6,331 nt of DNA from Bacillota bacterium (GTDB lineage: Bacteria > Bacillota > Clostridia > Acetivibrionales > DSM-1351). Below the pieces are notes generated by a model, which saw nothing but the letters and a program-made list of their open reading frames with translations, was not told where the DNA came from and did not search any database. This document shows, piece by piece, positions 4,453-6,331 of this stretch (position 1 is the stretch's first letter; each line of letters opens with the position of its first letter). A program made the position numbers and the translations under genes. The DNA lies in assembly GCA_023426005.1 (NCBI GenBank), contig JAFABO010000224.1, positions 1 through 6,331 of the forward strand. The letters are read 5' to 3'.

Positions 4453-5826
4453 TTACCATAAAATATTTCCTTCAAACAGGTTTCCGGAAACTTTTTTCAA
4501 TTTTGTATTGACTATTTTACCTGTCATTTCCTGGCCGCCCTGAGCTGCAACTCTGATATAATTTTTGGTAAGGCCCTCAATAAATCCTTTTTTGTCATGC
4601 AGCTCCTGCTCGTACAGCACTTCCATTTCCCTGTCAATAAATTTGTTTAGATACTGTTCCTCCAACCGTTCGGACAACGCAAGCATTTTTTCGCTTCTGG
4701 CCTCCTTGATTTCGGGAGCGATCTGGTTCGCCGCCTCGGCTGCAGGAGTTCCCTTTCTTGGGGAGTATTTAAACACATGGATTTTTGAAAAGCCTATTTT
4801 CTCTGCAAATTCCAGTGACTTCTCAAAATCTTCTTCAGTCTCTCCCGGAAAACCCACCATAATATCGGTGGTTATAGCTACATCAGGTATATACTTTTTA
4901 AGCAGTGCAGCACTTTCACCGTATTCCTCCGATGTGTATTTCCTGTTCATAGCCCTCAGGGTATTGTCACACCCGCTTTGAAGCGATAGGTGATAGTGGG
5001 GGCAAAGTTTTGGCATTTCAGCCACAGCTCTGACAAACTCTTCCGTTATGGTAGTAGGTTCAATTGACCCCAGCCTGATCCGGTGTATACCCTCTATCCC
5101 GTTCAGCTTTTGTATGATATCAAGCAGATCCGTGGTTTTCAGGTCCCTGCCGTAGGAGGCAAGATGAATACCTGTCAGCACTATTTCAGTAAAACCGTGC
5201 CGGGACAGCTCCCTCACTTCCTCTATTATATCCTGTGGCTTTCTGCTTCTGACAGGCCCTCTGGCATAGGGTATGATACAATAGGAACAGAACTGGCTGC
5301 AGCCTTCCTGTATTTTAAGGCAGGCCCTTGTTCTCTCCTTGTAGGTACTTACCTTGAGCTCTTCAAAGCTTCTTGAGGTCATTATGTTGTCCACGGCATT
5401 TATTTTGCACTCACCGGCTTGGAGTCTGTCAACGTATTCCAATATTCTATTTCTGTCCTTTGTCCCGATTACCAGGTTCACCCCCGGTATTTTCAGCACA
5501 TCCTCGGAGGAGGTCTGGGCATAGCACCCCATGACTGCTACACTTGAATCCGGGTTGGTTTTTTTAGCTTTTCTGATCGCCTGCCTGGACTTTCTGTCAC
5601 TGAGGTTTGTTACGGTACAGGTATTGATTATATAAATGTCCGATTTCTGATCAAAGGAGACAATTTCATACCCGTTTTGTTCAAACAGCGAGGAAACCGC
5701 TTCCGATTCGTACTGGTTAACCTTACAGCCAAGAGTGTATATGGACATGGTTTTTTTACGCTCATATTTGTTTACCGTTTTGGAACCAGGACTTGAATCC
5801 ATGTTGCCGTTTTTGCTTTCCAACAT
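4453..5826 (-). CDS. mtaB: MtaB-type tRNA N6-threonylcarbamoyladenosine (t6A37) methylthiotransferase
   Basis: This radical-SAM enzyme adds a methylthio group to t6A at position 37 of ANN-decoding tRNAs, giving ms2t6A. Of 457 residues, 27-150 form the UPF0004 domain with cluster ligands C34 (TLGCKVNQYE), C70 (NTCTVTN) and C101 (MGCYAQ). The radical-SAM motif C176-x3-C180-x2-C183 follows, in EGCSQFCSYCIIPYARG. SAM-domain signatures include SLQSGC (281-286) and DIMVGFPGET (321-330), and a TRAM-like RNA-binding tail spans about 395-457. TLGCKVNQYE points to MtaB rather than MiaB or RimO. Start 5826 is chosen because AAGGG (5838-5834) lies 7 nt upstream. A longer frame to ATG 5886 would overlap the -10 of the predicted promoter. 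The N-terminus still extends ~26 residues beyond that of typical members, with no recognised function. The next gene is ireB after 204 nt; I see no terminator between them. Confidence 0.93.
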   Translation of the reverse strand: MLESKNGNMDSSPGSKTVNKYERKKTMSIYTLGCKVNQYESEAVSSLFEQNGYEIVSFDQKSDIYIINTCTVTNLSDRKSRQAIRKAKKTNPDSSVAVMGCYAQTSSEDVLKIPGVNLVIGTKDRNRILEYVDRLQAGECKINAVDNIMTSRSFEELKVSTYKERTRACLKIQEGCSQFCSYCIIPYARGPVRSRKPQDIIEEVRELSRHGFTEIVLTGIHLASYGRDLKTTDLLDIIQKLNGIEGIHRIRLGSIEPTTITEEFVRAVAEMPKLCPHYHLSLQSGCDNTLRAMNRKYTSEEYGESAALLKKYIPDVAITTDIMVGFPGETEEDFEKSLEFAEKIGFSKIHVFKYSPRKGTPAAEAANQIAPEIKEARSEKMLALSERLEEQYLNKFIDREMEVLYEQELHDKKGFIEGLTKNYIRVAAQGGQEMTGKIVNTKLKKVSGNLFEGNILW

Positions 5827-5869
5827 TATAAAACCCTTTCTAAATACATCGCAAGCGCATAGATGATGT

Positions 5870-5906
5870 ACCACAAAGTATAGCATTGTATGGCCGGTTA
5901 TTTCAA
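5870..5906 (-). promoter_or_regulatory. Strong sigma-A promoter of mtaB with extended -10
   Basis: Minus-strand -35 TTGAAA (5906-5901, 5/6), an 18-nt spacer ending in TGC, and -10 TATACT (5882-5877, 5/6) form an extended -10 promoter. Start is expected near 5870, 44 nt before ATG 5826. The predicted leader could open with a small hairpin, TACATC (5870-5865) with GATGTA (5850-5845). The promoter settles the mtaB start choice. Confidence 0.65.
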
Positions 5907-6214
5907 GGATGTATTTTCATAAAGTCGGCGGTTTATTTTATATAGTTTCACCAATCTTACACCTTGTGCCGGTTGGCTGGAATTTATAAACAAATGCGCC
6001 AGGTATAAAATAAATCAGCTCAAATACCCTTAAAATCATTTTGCTCGACACCGGAATTTGGTACAACTCTCAAAGCCCTGAAACAACTGATATTATTGAA
6101 TGAAAACAGCAATGAAAGTTTGTAAAATATGCACAACAACCCCTGGAATGCCTGGGCCACATGGGCTTTGAGGATTTTAGCCCATAAATGGTACAGGGTG
6201 TATAAACATCTCGA
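5907..6214. other. Intergenic region between divergent mtaB and the right-edge gene
   Basis: About 300 bases carry no firm gene. They contain a 33-codon minus-strand frame (5938-6039, listed separately) and a 7-bp inverted repeat ATGGGCT/AGCCCAT (6161-6167 with 6179-6185, 11-nt loop) without a T run on either side. No operator, tRNA or known RNA element was recognised. Base composition around 6135-6185 is richer in G and C than the flanks. Confidence 0.5.
5938..6039 (-). CDS. Possible small protein or gene remnant, 33 aa, unrecognised
   Basis: An ATG frame of 33 codons reads MILRVFELIYFIPGAFVYKF, then QPTGTRCKIGETI. It has a hydrophobic first half (FELIYFIPGAFVY) and a basic, Gly/Thr-rich second half with one cysteine. 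There is no good ribosome site before the ATG; the frame is open upstream for nine codons to a TGA and includes a TTG alternative. The composition looks more protein-like than most chance frames here, so a small membrane protein or the fragment of a decayed gene is possible. No family is recognised and chance is the default reading. Confidence 0.15.
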   Translation of the reverse strand: MILRVFELIYFIPGAFVYKFQPTGTRCKIGETI

Positions 6215-6250
6215 TTGACTAAAATATAAAAAGAAGATAATATTAAAGTA
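6215..6250 (+). promoter_or_regulatory. Candidate promoter of the right-edge plus-strand gene
   Basis: TTGACT (6215-6220, 5/6), a 17-nt A-rich spacer and TAATAT (6238-6243, 4/6) give a start near 6250 and a leader of about 49 nt before ATG 6299. The -35 and spacing are good; the -10 is mediocre. Confidence 0.5.
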
Positions 6251-6298
6251 TAAATTTAGCAGTTTTGATTTTTACCTTTTAAAGGAGGATGGGATAAT

Positions 6299-6331
6299 AT
6301 GAAAGCATTTGACATTTCTTTAAAATCAATT
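6299..6331 (+). CDS. Start of a divergent gene, product unknown (cut by window edge)
   Basis: An ATG at 6299 begins an open frame of 11 codons (MKAFDISLKSI) that runs off the window. A strong ribosome site AAAGGAGG (6281-6288) lies 10 nt upstream, and a promoter candidate is at 6215-6243. An earlier ATG at 6289 overlaps the end of that site and stops after two codons, so it is not the start. Eleven residues are too few to assign a family. The gene is transcribed away from mtaB, the only plus-strand gene in the window. Confidence 0.7.
   Translation, partial: MKAFDISLKSI

Noticed and set aside
4565..5376. Plus-strand frames opposite mtaB
   Set aside because: Antisense to a fully conserved radical-SAM gene, with no initiation signals.
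5884..5886. ATG giving a 477-residue mtaB product
   Set aside because: It overlaps the predicted -10, has no ribosome site, and the added residues do not belong to the family.
6100..6171. Plus-strand 23-codon frame with a CKIC motif and GMPGPHG
   Set aside because: No ribosome site or promoter, and it is too short to separate from chance.
6161..6185. ATGGGCT/AGCCCAT hairpin as a terminator or attenuator
   Set aside because: No T run on either side, and it lies upstream of the -35 of the right-edge gene, so it is probably not in that transcript.

Overview
The window looks like chromosomal DNA from an AT-rich, fermentative, low-GC Firmicute, most likely a clostridium of the Acetivibrio/Ruminiclostridium (C. 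thermocellum-like) type. I infer this from three things: purine-rich Shine-Dalgarno sites before almost every gene, the Firmicute marker cluster ireB-ruvX-yrzB, and a multisubunit NAD(P)-linked [FeFe]-hydrogenase operon of the kind found in H2-producing clostridia. The exact species is a judgement from memory of gene order, not a search result.

All complete genes are on the minus strand. In transcription order they are: mtaB (tRNA ms2t6A methylthiotransferase, 5826-4453); ireB (reoM-like regulator of cell-wall synthesis, 4248-3982) with its own terminator; ruvX/yqgF (RNase H-fold nuclease, 3841-3422), followed by a long hairpin; yrzB (very acidic DUF1292 protein, 3203-2910) with its own terminator; and then the hydrogenase operon. 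That operon runs hndA (NuoE-like, 2640-2146), a stand-alone GHKL/HATPase protein (2131-1553), hndB (thioredoxin-like ferredoxin, 1569-1195) and hndC (NuoF-like flavoprotein, 1177 to beyond position 1). The catalytic [FeFe] subunit would be expected just past the left edge. At the right edge a divergent plus-strand gene begins at 6299, and only 11 codons are visible.

The four hydrogenase genes are tightly packed (14-nt gap, 17-bp overlap, 17-nt gap), so they are almost certainly one transcript. Together the products would form the NAD(P)H/FMN electron-input module of an electron-bifurcating or NAD(P)-reducing hydrogenase. The most striking regulatory feature is upstream of hndA. A well-formed promoter (TTGAAT-N17-TATAAT) is overlaid by two Rex-like boxes that together make a perfect 16-bp inverted repeat. 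This implies redox (NADH/NAD+) control of the operon.

The mtaB to yrzB genes look less like one operon than the gene order suggests. Terminators follow ireB and yrzB, and separate promoter candidates precede mtaB, ireB and yrzB. I saw no tRNA, rRNA, CRISPR array, transposase or known riboswitch. I do not see an entirely new system. The best leads are the double Rex operator, the ATPase of unknown role inside the hydrogenase operon, and a few unexplained RNA-like structures.
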